Assembly (NCBI RefSeq): GCF_963675165.1 | Contig: NC_087382.1 | Location: 4,441,963-4,505,962 of the forward strand | Source of the DNA: Halichondria panicea | Taxonomy: Eukaryota > Porifera > Demospongiae > Suberitida > Halichondriidae | Reading direction: 5' to 3' | Length of the DNA stretch: 64,000 nt | Shown: one piece after another, positions 44,493 through 57,021 of the stretch | How positions within the stretch are numbered: the stretch's first letter is position 1 | How the letters are laid out: each line of letters starts with the position of its first letter | The notes under the pieces: generated by a model | The model's database searches: none | The model's input: only the letters and a program-made list of their open reading frames with translations | What the model was told of the DNA's origin: nothing | Made by a program: the position numbers and the translations under genes

Positions 44493-47400
44493 AATTTGGC
44501 AATTTCGTCATCAGTCATTTATACACGCAACACTACTATTAGTATTTTGAGCAGCTCTTTTTTAAACAACACAGCTGTAAGCACCGGAGGTATTTATATA
44601 CAAGACGGCTCGGTTGTTAGTAGCAACAACAGTGTCTATTCCAACAACAGTGCATTAGTAGGCTCTGTCTACATCTTATTCAAAGGTTCCAGTTTCTTTG
44701 TCAATAACACGTTCGTAAACAATCAAGTGGGTGGAGTGATAGTTGGTACTAGTTGTTCATTCATAGGCATTGACAATGCATTCGTTAATAATAATGCAAT
44801 TATGTATATGACCAGCTGCAACTCTTCATTCATTCGCAATCAGTTTATTAACAACGCTGCTGATTTGTATGGCATGTTGTTTCAGTATGGATCTTTGTCT
44901 ATGTCAGAGACTACGTATGTGGGCAATTTTACAAGTGGTGGTATTGCTGTGACCGATGTTTCAACAGCATTTTTTGCAAACAGTTCTTTCGAACGAAACA
45001 GCTTCCAATCAAGACAACTGATAGGCAGTGGCATCAATGTTGTGGGTAATGTTAATCTAATAGTTTTAAGAAGTAACTTTTCTGAAAACCAAGCAACTTC
45101 TGGAGGGGCTATAGCCGCTGGTAATGGACCAGCAAGAATATTTATTTCAGATTGCTATTTCTTTAACAATAACGCTGCTTTTGGCGGAGCAATTTATTTC
45201 ATTTTAACTGGAACAGACTCGGAATGTATCATTAGACACTCTTATTTCATCAATAATTCAGCTACCAACGGTGGTGCTATATACATTTTTTCCAACCTAT
45301 TTACGACAATTCAAAATTGCTTCTTTCGTTACAATACTGCGAAATATAATGGGGGAGCAGTGTACATTCCCGAAGGACAGGTTAGAACTTTCAAATCTCG
45401 ATTCTTAGATAACTTTGTTGATGAGTACGGCGGTGCCATTGCTATCAAAGGTGACATAACTACCACACAGTGCGAATATATTGGCAACACAGCAAACGAA
45501 CGCGGTGGTGCATTATCAATTTTGAATGGTAACCTCAATACTTCAAATAGCTTATTTGCACATAATAAAGGAAGACAATTCGGTGGAGCAATTTTCAGCA
45601 ACAGATCAAGTGTTGCAATTTCAAACACCAATTTTTATTTCAACCAAGCTTCACTAGGAGGAGCCATCCATCATTTTGCCAGCAAAGTTAGCTGTAGAGA
45701 AACATCGTTTACAAACAACACAAGTGATGAATTTGGTGGGGCGGTTTATATTCAAAGCGGATCACATTCTTCTCAAACAACTCAGTACAAGCTGAACAAT
45801 GCTTCTGAAGCTGGGGGTGCAATATTTGCTCTTTCAAGCAATGTATCGAGCAGCATGGACACATACCAAGGGAACATGGCCAATAAATATGGTGGAGCAG
45901 TCTACATCGACAGTTGTCCTTCAGTTTCAAGACCTTTTAGTGAAACAGGAAACAATTTAATTACTTCAATTGTTTTATTTGGGGAGCCAGTGTGTAGTAA
46001 ATACAAAGACTATTTATTATCACGAGAACCGAATTGGTTGCAGATCAACGGCGGTTCATTATTCCTCGACAACTGGTGCAGTTTGGCAGGAGGTGCTGTT
46101 GTAGCCATCCATACTCAAGTATACGTTTCTGGTGATGGGCGTACGCTCATCAGAGGAAATTCAGCCACTCATGGAGCTGGGTTAGCACTTGTGTGGAGTA
46201 ATGTGAGTATCTCTTGCCCCACACAATTGACAAACAATCAAGCTTCTATTTCCGGTGGGGGCATTTACATGTACGGTAGCAATATCCTTATCTACCTTGG
46301 AATAACTACAGTCGTGATTGAAGGTAACATTGCCACCAAAAGCGGAGGTGGTATCTATAGCAGTAAATCTAAAATTAAAGTTGTCGGAGGAAAGATGTGC
46401 TTTTCTAAGAATAATGCTACATACGGAGGTGCACTGTATAGCACTGACACCAAGTTGAATATAGTGAAACAAGAGGAAAATGATACATCAAAAATTTTGT
46501 TTACAAAAAATTCCGCTGTACAAGGAGGAGCTATTTACGTGATGGATGTAATTCAAGATTGTGAGACACGATATAATACGACGAAAGAGTGCTTTCTACA
46601 AACATTACTAAACAGATACAACATAACAAAGGTCCCCAACAACTATTTTAATGTCTACTTTATCAATAATACTGCAAGTCTAAGCAGTAATGCCATTTTT
46701 GGAGGACTACTGGACAGGTGCTCTTTGAACCCAGCAAACGAACTACTTCTTGATTTTCCTAACCAAACATTCCTGAGTGGAGCTGACTATATTCTAGCTA
46801 CTGCACAGTTTGCTGGTCTGATTGATTATAGTAATCTGACAACCAACTACAACCCTGAAAAGGTTTTGCAAGCAGTGAGCGGTGCAATTGTCCAAGATTT
46901 TGTTTCTTCAGAACCCCTTCAAGTATGTTATTGCTTCGGATACCAGCCAAATTGTAGCAACTTCCAACATCCACCTGTGTACGTAAAGAAGGGACAGCTG
47001 TTTTCAATTAGTTTAATTGCAGTTGATCAGGTGGGCAATCCAGTGAATGCGACAGTGATCAGCTCCGTTGTCACAGGTAGCCGACTACTCAACAGTAATA
47101 AAGCACTTCAACGTATTCCCGCTGAATGTTCACTTCTTGAATACTCCCTCTATCCAGACCAAAGTGACCCAACAGCCGACATTGAACTTTTCGCAAATGG
47201 TCCTTGCAATAATAGAGGGGTATCTAAACGAACAATAAACGTGGTATTTCAAGCGTGTACATGTCCAATTGGATTTCAGCAAAGGGAGACCAGAACACAG
47301 TGTTTATGTGAGTGTGATACAGTATTACAATCGTATATAACAAGCTGTTCCCTGGAAAATGAAACCGTGCTTAGAAGACCCAATGTGTGGATAGACTATG

Positions 47401-49012
47401 TAAACACAAGTACTAAATCTGGCTATCTACTATATCCGAACTGCCCATTTGACTATTGTGTGGATGAGCTAGTTAGTGTGAACTTAAATACAGCTCATGG
47501 TGCAGATTCTCAATGTGCATTCAATCGCACTGGAACACTGTGTGGTGCCTGCAAAGAGAATCTAAGTGCTGTGCTTGGCAGCTCACAATGTAGAGAGTGT
47601 ACCAACAGTTTCATTTCTCTGCTAATACCATTTGCAATGGCAGGAATCGTCTTGGTTGCGTTTATAGTTCTATTTAACTTGACTGTAACTACGGGTACAA
47701 TCAATGGACTTATCTTTTATGCAAACATGACTTTTGCAAATCGATCTCTGTTTGTACCCTCTGGAACTCCCGGTTTGCTCCGAATATTCATTTCATGGCT
47801 TAACCTTGATCTTGGAATCGAAACTTGCTTTTATAATGGAATGGACTCGTATGCTAAAGTTCTTCTTCAACTAGTGTTTCCTTCCTACATTCTCATATTG
47901 ACCGTACTGATCATCATGCTTTGTGAGTATTCGGTGAGATTTTCAACATTCATAGGCAAGAAGAGAGATCCTGTTGGGACACTGTGCACACTTATCCTGC
48001 TCTCCTATTCCAAGTTCATTCGCACGATCATTGCAAGCTTACAGCATGCATACTTAAACTATCCGGATGGCTCCAGTGAAACAGTCTGGTTGTATGATGC
48101 TAATGTTCCCTACTTCAAACCAAGTCACGCTCCACGGTTCATTACAGTGTCAGTAATCATTATTCTGGGACTGGTGTATACAGTGCTTCTTCTGTTTGGC
48201 CAGTGGTTGACCAAACTCGGTGGATGGATCCCTTTCCGCTGGGTCAACAACCCAAAGTACAATGAGTTCATTGTTAAATACCATACACAGCTTAAACCCA
48301 AACATCGATACTGGGTAGGATTGTTGCTGCTTGTTCGAATCTCTTACTACACTGTGTCAGCCTTTGTCTCACAATCTGCCGCCCTACTGTTTCTTATCCT
48401 CATTGTTCTTATTCTATTAAGTCTCAAGCACATTGCCAGTCATGTATATGAAGTTAATGCAATTGATAACTTAGAGAGTGCTTTTTTGATTAATCTTGGA
48501 GTCCTAGCAGCTTGCTTATACTTCTTGCAAGACAGTGAAGGAATCCCGCCTATAGCTGCCAGTATATCTATAACAGTTTCTTCGTTTTTTTCATTATGAT
48601 TTTTGGATATCATGCCTACACCTTCATTCTCAAGAACACACGTCTCTGGATAAGAATAATTGCTCTACTCAGGCCAGTTTGGGTGCGTATGAGAGTGTTA
48701 GCGCAGTGTCCTAATCTACGACGAAACGCAGATATAGATCTACAAGAAGAAGAAGAAGTTGAGCATGAGGAAAATCAACTTTTGTTGCAAGAGCTTCCAT
48801 ATGCACAAGGAGAGTCTGACGATGAAGAACAACATCCGTATGAGGCTCCAATAATCCAGCCTGCTGTTAGAGACAGCCAACCTCGGAACCAAGACCTCGT
48901 ACAACTTTTCCAACCGATAACTGAGCGAGACTACAGACGTTTTCAAGAGCCTTTTAGGCCACAACAACCCACGACATATTCAGTTGTTGAGATCGACCGA
49001 AACCCTGAATGA
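44493..49012 (+). pseudogene. B2: 5'-truncated and frameshifted B-type gene
   Basis: Starts abruptly at the junction with the codon equivalent to B1 residue ~266 (LAISSSVIYTRNTT). It has no signal peptide, promoter or first helix rungs. It then follows B1 and B3 through helix, cysteine region and membrane domain. At 48586-48592 it has seven T where B1 has eight, so the main frame ends at 48599, and the last membrane segment and tail continue in another frame (48596-49012, to TTYSVVEIDRNPE). Two independent lesions make it a pseudogene, unless the T loss is an assembly error. One codon is also missing relative to B1 (SATNGGAI against SATNVGGAI). Confidence 0.9.
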
Positions 49013-50563
49013 TAGTAACAAGTAGTGTGTATCAATCACCCATCGAATTATATATTATGTTCCTCCTTTAATTCATCCTGTGAAACACACATTCAGCTAG
49101 CTATATAGCTCAATGACATAATTTACATTAGAAATCTGTTCTCATCCTTCAAATCACATTCATCATTAACTAGATAGATAGATTCCTTATAATACTCTTA
49201 GCCACATATTGGCACTGGGTTATACTTATAGTGTAATTCTTGTAAATTGGTTATCAATACACGACAAATGTTATACTGAGGGAATTATAAGGGAAGTTAA
49301 CACTCAATACTATATAGCTGCAACCTATAATCTGTTATTCATCATGCATGTTAATAATAATGCGCAACCAAATCTAACCACATTGTTGCCCTTTGACCTC
49401 CAAGATCAAAGGAAATGTAGTGCCATTAATTTCATATTCTATTGCGGTGCCACTATTATTTTGATAAGAGGAAATGCATGGCAAATACAATTTAAAGTAG
49501 ATAGAATAAATCAGAACAAGCCAATCGCCTTCAAGATTTGCTGCAAGCATAGACACTGGTTAGGACAAATACAGCGCCGGGCCACATTTTGTAAAAGCGC
49601 TTGTCTTATACTGCAATGGAATCGGTAGATGTATAGCATCTGTCTATTGTTTAGTATTTCGCTACAGAGTCCATTCCAGAAAAATCTCTGTTAGTCTGTA
49701 CCATGTCATTGTAATGCCGAAATGCCGGACATTTACTTGTAGCAGCAGCTCTGAAGTGCTAAGCTTTCCTTATCCTTCTTGTCGGTGAATCTCGAAACAC
49801 TTCACCAGCATTATTAGTCTGCTGTATACCATGCTGAGCGCTAGGCAATCTCTCTGAGATCTTAGCTAAGGCTTAATTGACCTGAGTCTCAAACAATGCA
49901 AAGTTTGAACAGACCGCTGCAATAGCTTATCTATACTGTCAATGGACTGGGGACCAAATATTACAGGCGGTATAGCTGTCCCCGAAACAGCTTTCCTGGT
50001 CTGGAATAAAGAATGTTTCAATAAAGCAAATATTTCTTTCGTTACAGGCCCTTGACCACATCTACTGCCGAACATTGTGGCACTCATTGCCAATTAATTG
50101 AAGAATTTGCACATGTTAACTGATGGCACAATAATATTTCTGGTTAGGGGGAACCCAACAGGGCACTACTTCACCTGACTAGTTAGTACGAAATAGCAAA
50201 CAAAAAATTAATGTGAGTGCATGTGATTACAAAGAAGCTAATTATGTAATCCAACAAAATATACTAGTTAGTTGCTGTTCAGAGTTTGTTTTACAGGTTG
50301 AAACTAAATGATGGTTCGTCTAACCATTATAAAAGTGAAAACTCGGCCTGGGATCGAGGCTACCCCTAGCCTTGAGACCAGCCGTTCGTTATCTGAAAGA
50401 ACGCCTGGTCAAGTTCCAATGTGCAACCAGATCTGATGTGCAACTTGTCTAGCTGAGTTAGCGTTTTACAGCATCATAATGATATTCATGGGTAATACAC
50501 CCTGTGCGGGCAATTATCGGTATAACGAAAGGCTGGTCTCGAGGCTACTTGGGCTTGTCAAAA
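49013..50563 (+). other. B2-A3 intergenic region, proximal part
   Basis: Counterpart of 37174-38337 with the extra ~372 bases. That extra segment (GAATAAATCAGAACAAGCCA... to ...GAGATCTTAGCTAAGGC) also occurs behind B3 at about 63476-63600, so it is ancestral. No gene recognised. Confidence 0.6.
50368..50546. mobile_element. Fold-back MITE upstream of A3
   Basis: Duplicate of the element at 38144-38321, differing by one base (CGCCTGGTC against CGCCTAGTC). It was carried along by the tandem duplication rather than inserted twice. Confidence 0.8.
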
Positions 50564-51435
50564 TGAATTGCTCATTACACGTACTGTTGATTTGTATATT
50601 ACTGATGTATTCATGATGATAGAATTCCCAAATAAACTTGTTTACGAAAATACACTTTTTCTGGCCAGGATAAAGAAGTTAAGTCTCATGTGCTTTACGA
50701 TTAGAAAGTCACTCACTTCTTTCTGGCATGCAAGCATCACCTATATGAATCTTTGATGATCACGAGCAATACTATGCATATATAGTAGGACACTCCATCT
50801 CCTCATGTGCTACTTACATACTCTTGCTAATAAATCTAGTCATCTTAGGAACAATTAAACATTCAAATTCAAATTGGCATGGATCAAGTTTATACAATGT
50901 CAACAATAACTAGCTTCCTGTCACATAAAACTGACCATTGATTATTGAGAAAGAAGCATACTAGACTATGCATATATGATCTACACACTGATAGATTCTA
51001 AGACTTGCTGAGAAAAGACTATATTGATCTATACAGCAGGACAAAATTGGTGGTGAGAAGAGTTAGTTGTTAGAATCCTATAGGTACTGTCATGCATGCA
51101 TCCCTTATATAATTATAGCTGTATACTTATCCATTAGTATCATTGAGGGATTAACTGCTAAGATAATTGTGCCCTCATGCATAATTATATATGCACACTA
51201 TCACAATTGCAAGCCTTATTCCCACGTTCTACTTATCTTTATTTGCAGATCATGCAATACCTAGCTGTTTTCAACTAGACTTCAACTCCATAATAATAAC
51301 AATACACTGCTGTACAAAAGTATAGATCCACTGATATAAGAAATCACGAATTAATATAGACCTTGAAGTTACATCAAGGGGTCAGATTGAGCCTTGCATT
51401 GCATGCCCAAAGCTATCGACTGGAAATTGGCGACA
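50564..51435 (+). promoter_or_regulatory. Upstream region of A3
   Basis: Near-identical to the region before A2; slightly shorter at the CATGCATGCATCCC block. It keeps the TTATCTTTATTTGCAG site at about 51233-51248. Promoter role is inferred only. Confidence 0.5.
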
Positions 51436-54400
51436 ATGTTTGTCAACGGTCACCTTCGGCAGCTCATTTTCATGGTGGTAGCACTTATCATATACTCGAG
51501 TGGCAGCCAAGGTTGCAGTGAGTTGTACACAATTGTGCCATCAAACTTTACTGGCACTTGTCCTCATGAACCATGCATATCACTAAATGTTCTTCTATCT
51601 GAATTGAACGGAACATTTAATCAAAGCATCAGCTTGCATTTCCTTCACGGTGAACACTTGTTGGAGGAGATCATTGGAATACAAAGACTTCCTGGCATTG
51701 AAATGTCAGTTTCAAGCAACTGTTCACAGTGTAGTCCAATAATTCTCTGCAACGGACCAGCTTCTGGTATCATCTTTCAAAATATCCATTCCGTTGAAAT
51801 AGTTGGACTTACGTTCTCAGGATGCTCACACCAGGGAACACCTGCTTATGGTGGTGCTTTATCTTTCTATAATGTGACGAATATTTTAGTTGCTAATAGT
51901 AATTTTATTGATAACTACATTATTGGGCAAACGACTAGTGGGGGAGGAGCAATTTTCATACTACAATCACTTAAAGTTAACCTTGAAAACTGTTCCTTTA
52001 TCAACAATTCAGCCCAGTGTCAACCTGGTGGCCTTGCCGATTACTGTAGCAGTTACACATTCAATGGAGGTGCTATGTATCTTTTGAAGTGCATGAACGT
52101 GAGTATAAGCGATTGCCAATTCCTTCAAAATAGAGCAATAGCTGGAGCAGCACTTTTGGTCACATCTTCTCTAATTCAAATCAGTGGTACAGTTTTTGCT
52201 CACAATGGTGCACAACCAACCTATGGTGGCACGGCAGCATTTTTCGAGAGCACTGTTCACATTCATCAAACCCTCTTCACGAACAATATTGCTTACACGG
52301 GTGGAGCCATTTTTGCCACAAAAACACAACTATCACTACTTGAATGTCAATTCAAGCAAAACAGTGCATATAATTTAGGAGGAGCAAGTTTTATTCAGCA
52401 TGGTTTTCTTATAATTTCACGCAGTCTCTTTGTAAGAAACATTGCACTCACAGGCTCGATTGTTTATGCCTCAAACTGCAGTATCACTTCTACAAATAGC
52501 TCCTACCTCAACAACAATGCTACTGCCAATGGAGGCATATACGTAAAAGAAGGATCAGCCATATTTAGCAGTGATAGCTACTACACGGGAAACAGAGCAA
52601 AAATTGGTGCAGCATATTTCATCAGCAACAGTTTCACATATTCATCAAATAACACGTTCACAAACAACAGTGCTATCTCAGATAACGAGTTTGCATTCGG
52701 TGGAATAATTTTTTGCAATTGCAATTCTGAATTTTCTAAAACACCTTGCTTCCTGAACCTCAACGATAACAATGTTATGAACAACTATGTCAATAGTGGA
52801 GGTGTCATATCTAGCGGAGACTGTGCTCTTACAGACATACAAAATTACTATTACAAGAATAATGGTAGAGTAATATTCCAAAGTTCTGGTTCATTGATAG
52901 TGAATGGAAGTCATTTCGAAAGTAACAAATCACCACTAGGTGTGATAGCGCTAAATAAGCCAACAAAAAGCACAATTGTTACAAAAACATTATTTCATGC
53001 CAACAGTGGAGTTTCCGGAAGTGCTATCCACATTCAATCCTCCTTTCCCGTGTATATTTCCGATACTACTTTCTTTAATAATCAAGTAAGTAAATCTGGA
53101 ACTGTTTTTAGTACTAGTGCTGGATTGGTCAACACCCAGGGGAATAAACTCCGGATTATATCGATTGTAAACTGTTACTTTGTACAAAATAACGCTCATA
53201 ATGAAGGTGGTGCTATATACATCTATGGACATTTCATCAGTAATGAACAACAGCAGCTACAATTGTCAAATAGCTATTTCTACAATAATATAGGTGGTGC
53301 TGTGAATGGATTTGGATTCACTTTAATGGCTTTTAACTGTTCTTTCAAAAACAATATTGCCCCATTTGGTTTGTTGGGTGGAGCGATTCACATTAATGGA
53401 GATGCCTCAGTATTTTCTTCAGAGTTCGTGATGAACGATCGTGGAGCCATCTTTATTACAGGAGGGAAAATGATGATTTCAGGGAGCACATTTCGTGAGA
53501 ATGTAGGAGACAAAGGTGCTGCTGTATCTATTTTCAACAACGGTAGTCTATATGTGACGAATTGCTTATTTGTTGGCAATAAAGCAGTTAAGTATGGTGG
53601 AGCCATAGCAGGCGTACGTGCTGATTTAATATCAATTGAAAGCAGTGTGTATGAAAACAATACAGCATTAAGAGGAGGGGCTGTTGGCACTGTCAATGGC
53701 AAGCTAGAATGCCGAGATACCTACTTTACAAACAATACTAGCCTGGAGCTTGGAGGAGCAGTTTACGTTTATGGTGGATCATTATACTCACGACACACGC
53801 AATATGTGGGCAACTTTGCAACCCATACAGGTGGTGCAATCGCAGCTGTATCAGGTGAAGTGTATAGTGATGGGGATTGTTATTTAAGTAACCATGCCAA
53901 TCAGTATGCTGGTGCTATATACATAACCACTTGTTTTTGGCAGGATGATTTTAACGAAGGAGAATTTGAAACTGTTGTCATAACACCAATTCTGTTACTT
54001 TCTGTGGCACAGTGTAACGTAAACACTCAACTGATTAATACCGAGGCTGGTGGAAGCAAGTTACATCTGATCGAAAATATAACACTTTTCAACAATTCCT
54101 GTGAACTAACTGGAGGAGCTATTCTCACTATTAAAACTGACGTATTCTTTGAGGGCAGAGAAGCTATTACTGTGAGCTTAAACTCAGCTGGGTATGGAGG
54201 GGGGCTGGCATTATTGTGGAGCAATCTCAACATTTCTTGCAATGTACAGGTTACACAAAATGCAGCTCACATTTCAGGTGGTGGGATCTTGACGTACAAT
54301 GGTGTTGTGGAATTATCATTCAGCGAGCAAAGATCGGGAATATTTGCTCTAAACACGGCAACTCTAACAGGAGGTGGTATACACGCTATTAACTCAGGTA

Positions 54401-57021
54401 TAAACTTGGTCTCGGGATATTTTGAGCTAACGAAGAATATTGCCACTTATGGTGGTGCACTGTACATGAGCAGTAACTCTAAAATTTACTTAATCAAGCA
54501 AAAGCAAAAATCCATCAGCCGAGATGACCTGAAACTTGTACTCAGAGAAAACTCAGCACAGAAAGGGGGCGGGGTGTTTATTAACGATTCTGATATTGGA
54601 CAGCAATGCGTTTCACAACTTTCTTCAGAAGAATGTTTCCTTCAAACTCTGCTGCTCAATTCCACATCAGCACCATTGAGGGACAAAAACCTCTTGAACA
54701 TATTTTTTGTCAACAACACTGCGAGTATGAGTGGTGATGCTATATTTGGTGGGCTACTAGACAGATGCTCTTTGAGTCCTTCAAATGAACTTCTTTTGGA
54801 CTTTTCAGACTATTTTTCCTCACACAACGGAGCTGACTATGTGCAGATCATTGCAACGTTCAGTGATCAGTTTAACTACAGTAACCTAACATTTCCATAC
54901 AGCCCATATCGTGAACAAATAGAGGTAAATCACAACAAAAATATCAATGATCTTATTTCTTCCAAACCACTTCAAATTTGCTTCTGTCTTCAGCAGCAAC
55001 ACAACTGTAGCTATTTCAAGCATGCACCTATATACACGAAGAAAGGTCAATTCTTTGAAGTCAGCATTGTAGCAGTTGACCAGTTAGAGAATCCAGTGAA
55101 TGCCACAGTTATCAGCTCAGTTATCAACAATGCCAAACTAGCTAATGTTGATCAAACAAGACAAGCACTCTCTTCCAAATGCTCGTCCATAGAGTATGCC
55201 ATTTACCCACAAGATGAATTCAATTCTGCAAAAATCGAGCTTTTTGCTGATGGTCCCTGTAATGATATCGGGATATCTAAACGGGTATTAACTGTGATTT
55301 TTCAACCGTGTACATGTCCAATTGGATTCTATCCTCAGGAAACTAGAACGCTGTGCTCCTGCGTGTGTGACCCACTGTTAGAGTCGTATATAACAGGCTG
55401 CTCACTGGTGAAAGAAACTGTTTTTCGAAAGCCTTACGTGTGGATAGACTTTGTAAACAGAAGCAATGTATCTGGATATTTACTGCATGACAGTTGTCCA
55501 TTTGACTATTGTGTGGATGAGCTTGTCAGTGTAAACCTAAATACAGTTCATGGTGCAGATTCTCAATGTGCGTTCAATCGCACTGGAACACTGTGTGGTG
55601 CCTGCAAAGAGAACCTAAGTGCTGTGCTAGGCAGCTCACAATGCAGAGAGTGTACCAACAATTTTATTTCTCTGCTCATACCATTTGCCATGGCAGGAAT
55701 CGCCTTGGTTGCGTTTATAGTGGTGCTTAATATGACCATAGCTATTGGTACAATCAATGGACTTGTTTTTTATGCAAACATCGTTTTTGCAAATCGACCT
55801 CTCTTATTGCCACCAAAAACATCAAAATTCCTAACAATTTTTATTTCATGGCTTAATCTTGACCTCGGAATCGAGACTTGTTTTTATGATGGAATGGACT
55901 CGTATGCTAAAACTCTTCTCCAGGTAGTGTTTCCTTCATACGTCATCCTATTAACTGCAGCTATCATTGCACTTGCAAATTGTTCGGTGAGATTCTCCAA
56001 TTTCATTGGCAGGAAAAGGGATCTGGCTGGCACACTGTGCACGCTTATCCTGCTCTCGTATTCCAAGTTCATACGCACAATCATTACCAACTTACAGTAT
56101 ACGTACATCACCTATCCAGATGACACCTGGGATATCGTGTGGTTACATGATGCGAACATCCCTTATTTCAAACCTAGCCATTTTCCAAGATTAATAGCAG
56201 CGTTTGTAATTATCATAGTTGTGTTAATATACACTTCTCTCATCTTGTTCGGTCAATGGCTGCCTAAGTTTGATGAAAAGCAGGCACTAAAGCGGATGAA
56301 ACAATTTGTCAACAAACATTTTGAATCATTTGCACCCCAACACAGTTATTGGGTTGGATTACTGCTACTTGTTCGTGCCTTGCTACACATTGTTGCCACT
56401 TGTTTCTCAGACCAAATATCGTTACTATTTGTGTTCTGCATTGTGCTTATTCTGATACTACTCAAGCTACTGACGACTCATATTTATCAATCGAAAAAGT
56501 TAGAGATGCTTGAATCCTCATTTCTCGTCAACCTTGGAGTGCTTTCGGTAGTTCAGTATCATGTGCTTACAAACGCAAGAATGGCAGCAGCTGTAGCAGA
56601 TCTATCTGTAGCTGTGGCTGCTATCACGTTTATACTCATCTTAGGGTACCACATCTATACCTTTATATTGAAAGAAACAACATGGTTGGTAAAAACGACT
56701 CGCTCTATTAAAAATCTTGTGCATTTACGTGAAAGACAGCAGAATGTAGTGGTCCAGTTTCAAGATCATCTGCAGCCGCTACAAGATGGACAAGATGAAG
56801 AACTTCACGAACCACTCGTTGAAAGAGAAGTACCTGATGTTGCTACAAATGTCTATGATCCTCCTGTAATACAGCCAGCTGTTCGATACAGTCAACCACG
56901 TCATGCAGACCTTGAGGAAATATTGGAACCTATCACCGACGATGACTACAGGAGACTCAACCAACCGAATCGACGATATCCTCAACCCACAACATATGCA
57001 TTGGTCGAAATTCACAAGTAA
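51436..57021 (+). CDS. A3: complete A-type Pmp-like membrane protein
   Basis: Intact. The full frame opens at 51394 (1875 codons); the ATG at 51436 (1861 codons) is preferred because it directly precedes the signal peptide. Domain order is as in A1: Pmp-like helix, GGLLDRC, VDQLENPVNATV (E replaces G), cysteine clusters, multi-pass membrane domain, tail with VYDPP, DDDYRR and TTYALVEIHK at the very end. Differs from A2 in a patch at about 52570-52800 (SDSYYTG, ISNSFTY, LNLNDNN and a nine-base deletion near NNYVNSGG). An AATAAA at 57075-57080, 54 bases after the stop, is a candidate polyadenylation signal. Likely the ancestor that donated A2. Confidence 0.93.
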   Translation: MFVNGHLRQLIFMVVALIIYSSGSQGCSELYTIVPSNFTGTCPHEPCISLNVLLSELNGTFNQSISLHFLHGEHLLEEIIGIQRLPGIEMSVSSNCSQCSPIILCNGPASGIIFQNIHSVEIVGLTFSGCSHQGTPAYGGALSFYNVTNILVANSNFIDNYIIGQTTSGGGAIFILQSLKVNLENCSFINNSAQCQPGGLADYCSSYTFNGGAMYLLKCMNVSISDCQFLQNRAIAGAALLVTSSLIQISGTVFAHNGAQPTYGGTAAFFESTVHIHQTLFTNNIAYTGGAIFATKTQLSLLECQFKQNSAYNLGGASFIQHGFLIISRSLFVRNIALTGSIVYASNCSITSTNSSYLNNNATANGGIYVKEGSAIFSSDSYYTGNRAKIGAAYFISNSFTYSSNNTFTNNSAISDNEFAFGGIIFCNCNSEFSKTPCFLNLNDNNVMNNYVNSGGVISSGDCALTDIQNYYYKNNGRVIFQSSGSLIVNGSHFESNKSPLGVIALNKPTKSTIVTKTLFHANSGVSGSAIHIQSSFPVYISDTTFFNNQVSKSGTVFSTSAGLVNTQGNKLRIISIVNCYFVQNNAHNEGGAIYIYGHFISNEQQQLQLSNSYFYNNIGGAVNGFGFTLMAFNCSFKNNIAPFGLLGGAIHINGDASVFSSEFVMNDRGAIFITGGKMMISGSTFRENVGDKGAAVSIFNNGSLYVTNCLFVGNKAVKYGGAIAGVRADLISIESSVYENNTALRGGAVGTVNGKLECRDTYFTNNTSLELGGAVYVYGGSLYSRHTQYVGNFATHTGGAIAAVSGEVYSDGDCYLSNHANQYAGAIYITTCFWQDDFNEGEFETVVITPILLLSVAQCNVNTQLINTEAGGSKLHLIENITLFNNSCELTGGAILTIKTDVFFEGREAITVSLNSAGYGGGLALLWSNLNISCNVQVTQNAAHISGGGILTYNGVVELSFSEQRSGIFALNTATLTGGGIHAINSGINLVSGYFELTKNIATYGGALYMSSNSKIYLIKQKQKSISRDDLKLVLRENSAQKGGGVFINDSDIGQQCVSQLSSEECFLQTLLLNSTSAPLRDKNLLNIFFVNNTASMSGDAIFGGLLDRCSLSPSNELLLDFSDYFSSHNGADYVQIIATFSDQFNYSNLTFPYSPYREQIEVNHNKNINDLISSKPLQICFCLQQQHNCSYFKHAPIYTKKGQFFEVSIVAVDQLENPVNATVISSVINNAKLANVDQTRQALSSKCSSIEYAIYPQDEFNSAKIELFADGPCNDIGISKRVLTVIFQPCTCPIGFYPQETRTLCSCVCDPLLESYITGCSLVKETVFRKPYVWIDFVNRSNVSGYLLHDSCPFDYCVDELVSVNLNTVHGADSQCAFNRTGTLCGACKENLSAVLGSSQCRECTNNFISLLIPFAMAGIALVAFIVVLNMTIAIGTINGLVFYANIVFANRPLLLPPKTSKFLTIFISWLNLDLGIETCFYDGMDSYAKTLLQVVFPSYVILLTAAIIALANCSVRFSNFIGRKRDLAGTLCTLILLSYSKFIRTIITNLQYTYITYPDDTWDIVWLHDANIPYFKPSHFPRLIAAFVIIIVVLIYTSLILFGQWLPKFDEKQALKRMKQFVNKHFESFAPQHSYWVGLLLLVRALLHIVATCFSDQISLLFVFCIVLILILLKLLTTHIYQSKKLEMLESSFLVNLGVLSVVQYHVLTNARMAAAVADLSVAVAAITFILILGYHIYTFILKETTWLVKTTRSIKNLVHLRERQQNVVVQFQDHLQPLQDGQDEELHEPLVEREVPDVATNVYDPPVIQPAVRYSQPRHADLEEILEPITDDDYRRLNQPNRRYPQPTTYALVEIHK

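Larger units (their letters stand above)
44493..56702 (+). repeat. Tandem duplication unit 2 (interior of B2 to near the end of A3)
   Basis: Second copy of the unit at 32650-44488. It begins with the B-interior sequence immediately after the four-base filler and ends where A3 continues past CGACTCG into its normal tail. It retains the 372-base segment at about 49503-49874 that unit 1 lost. Confidence 0.9.
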
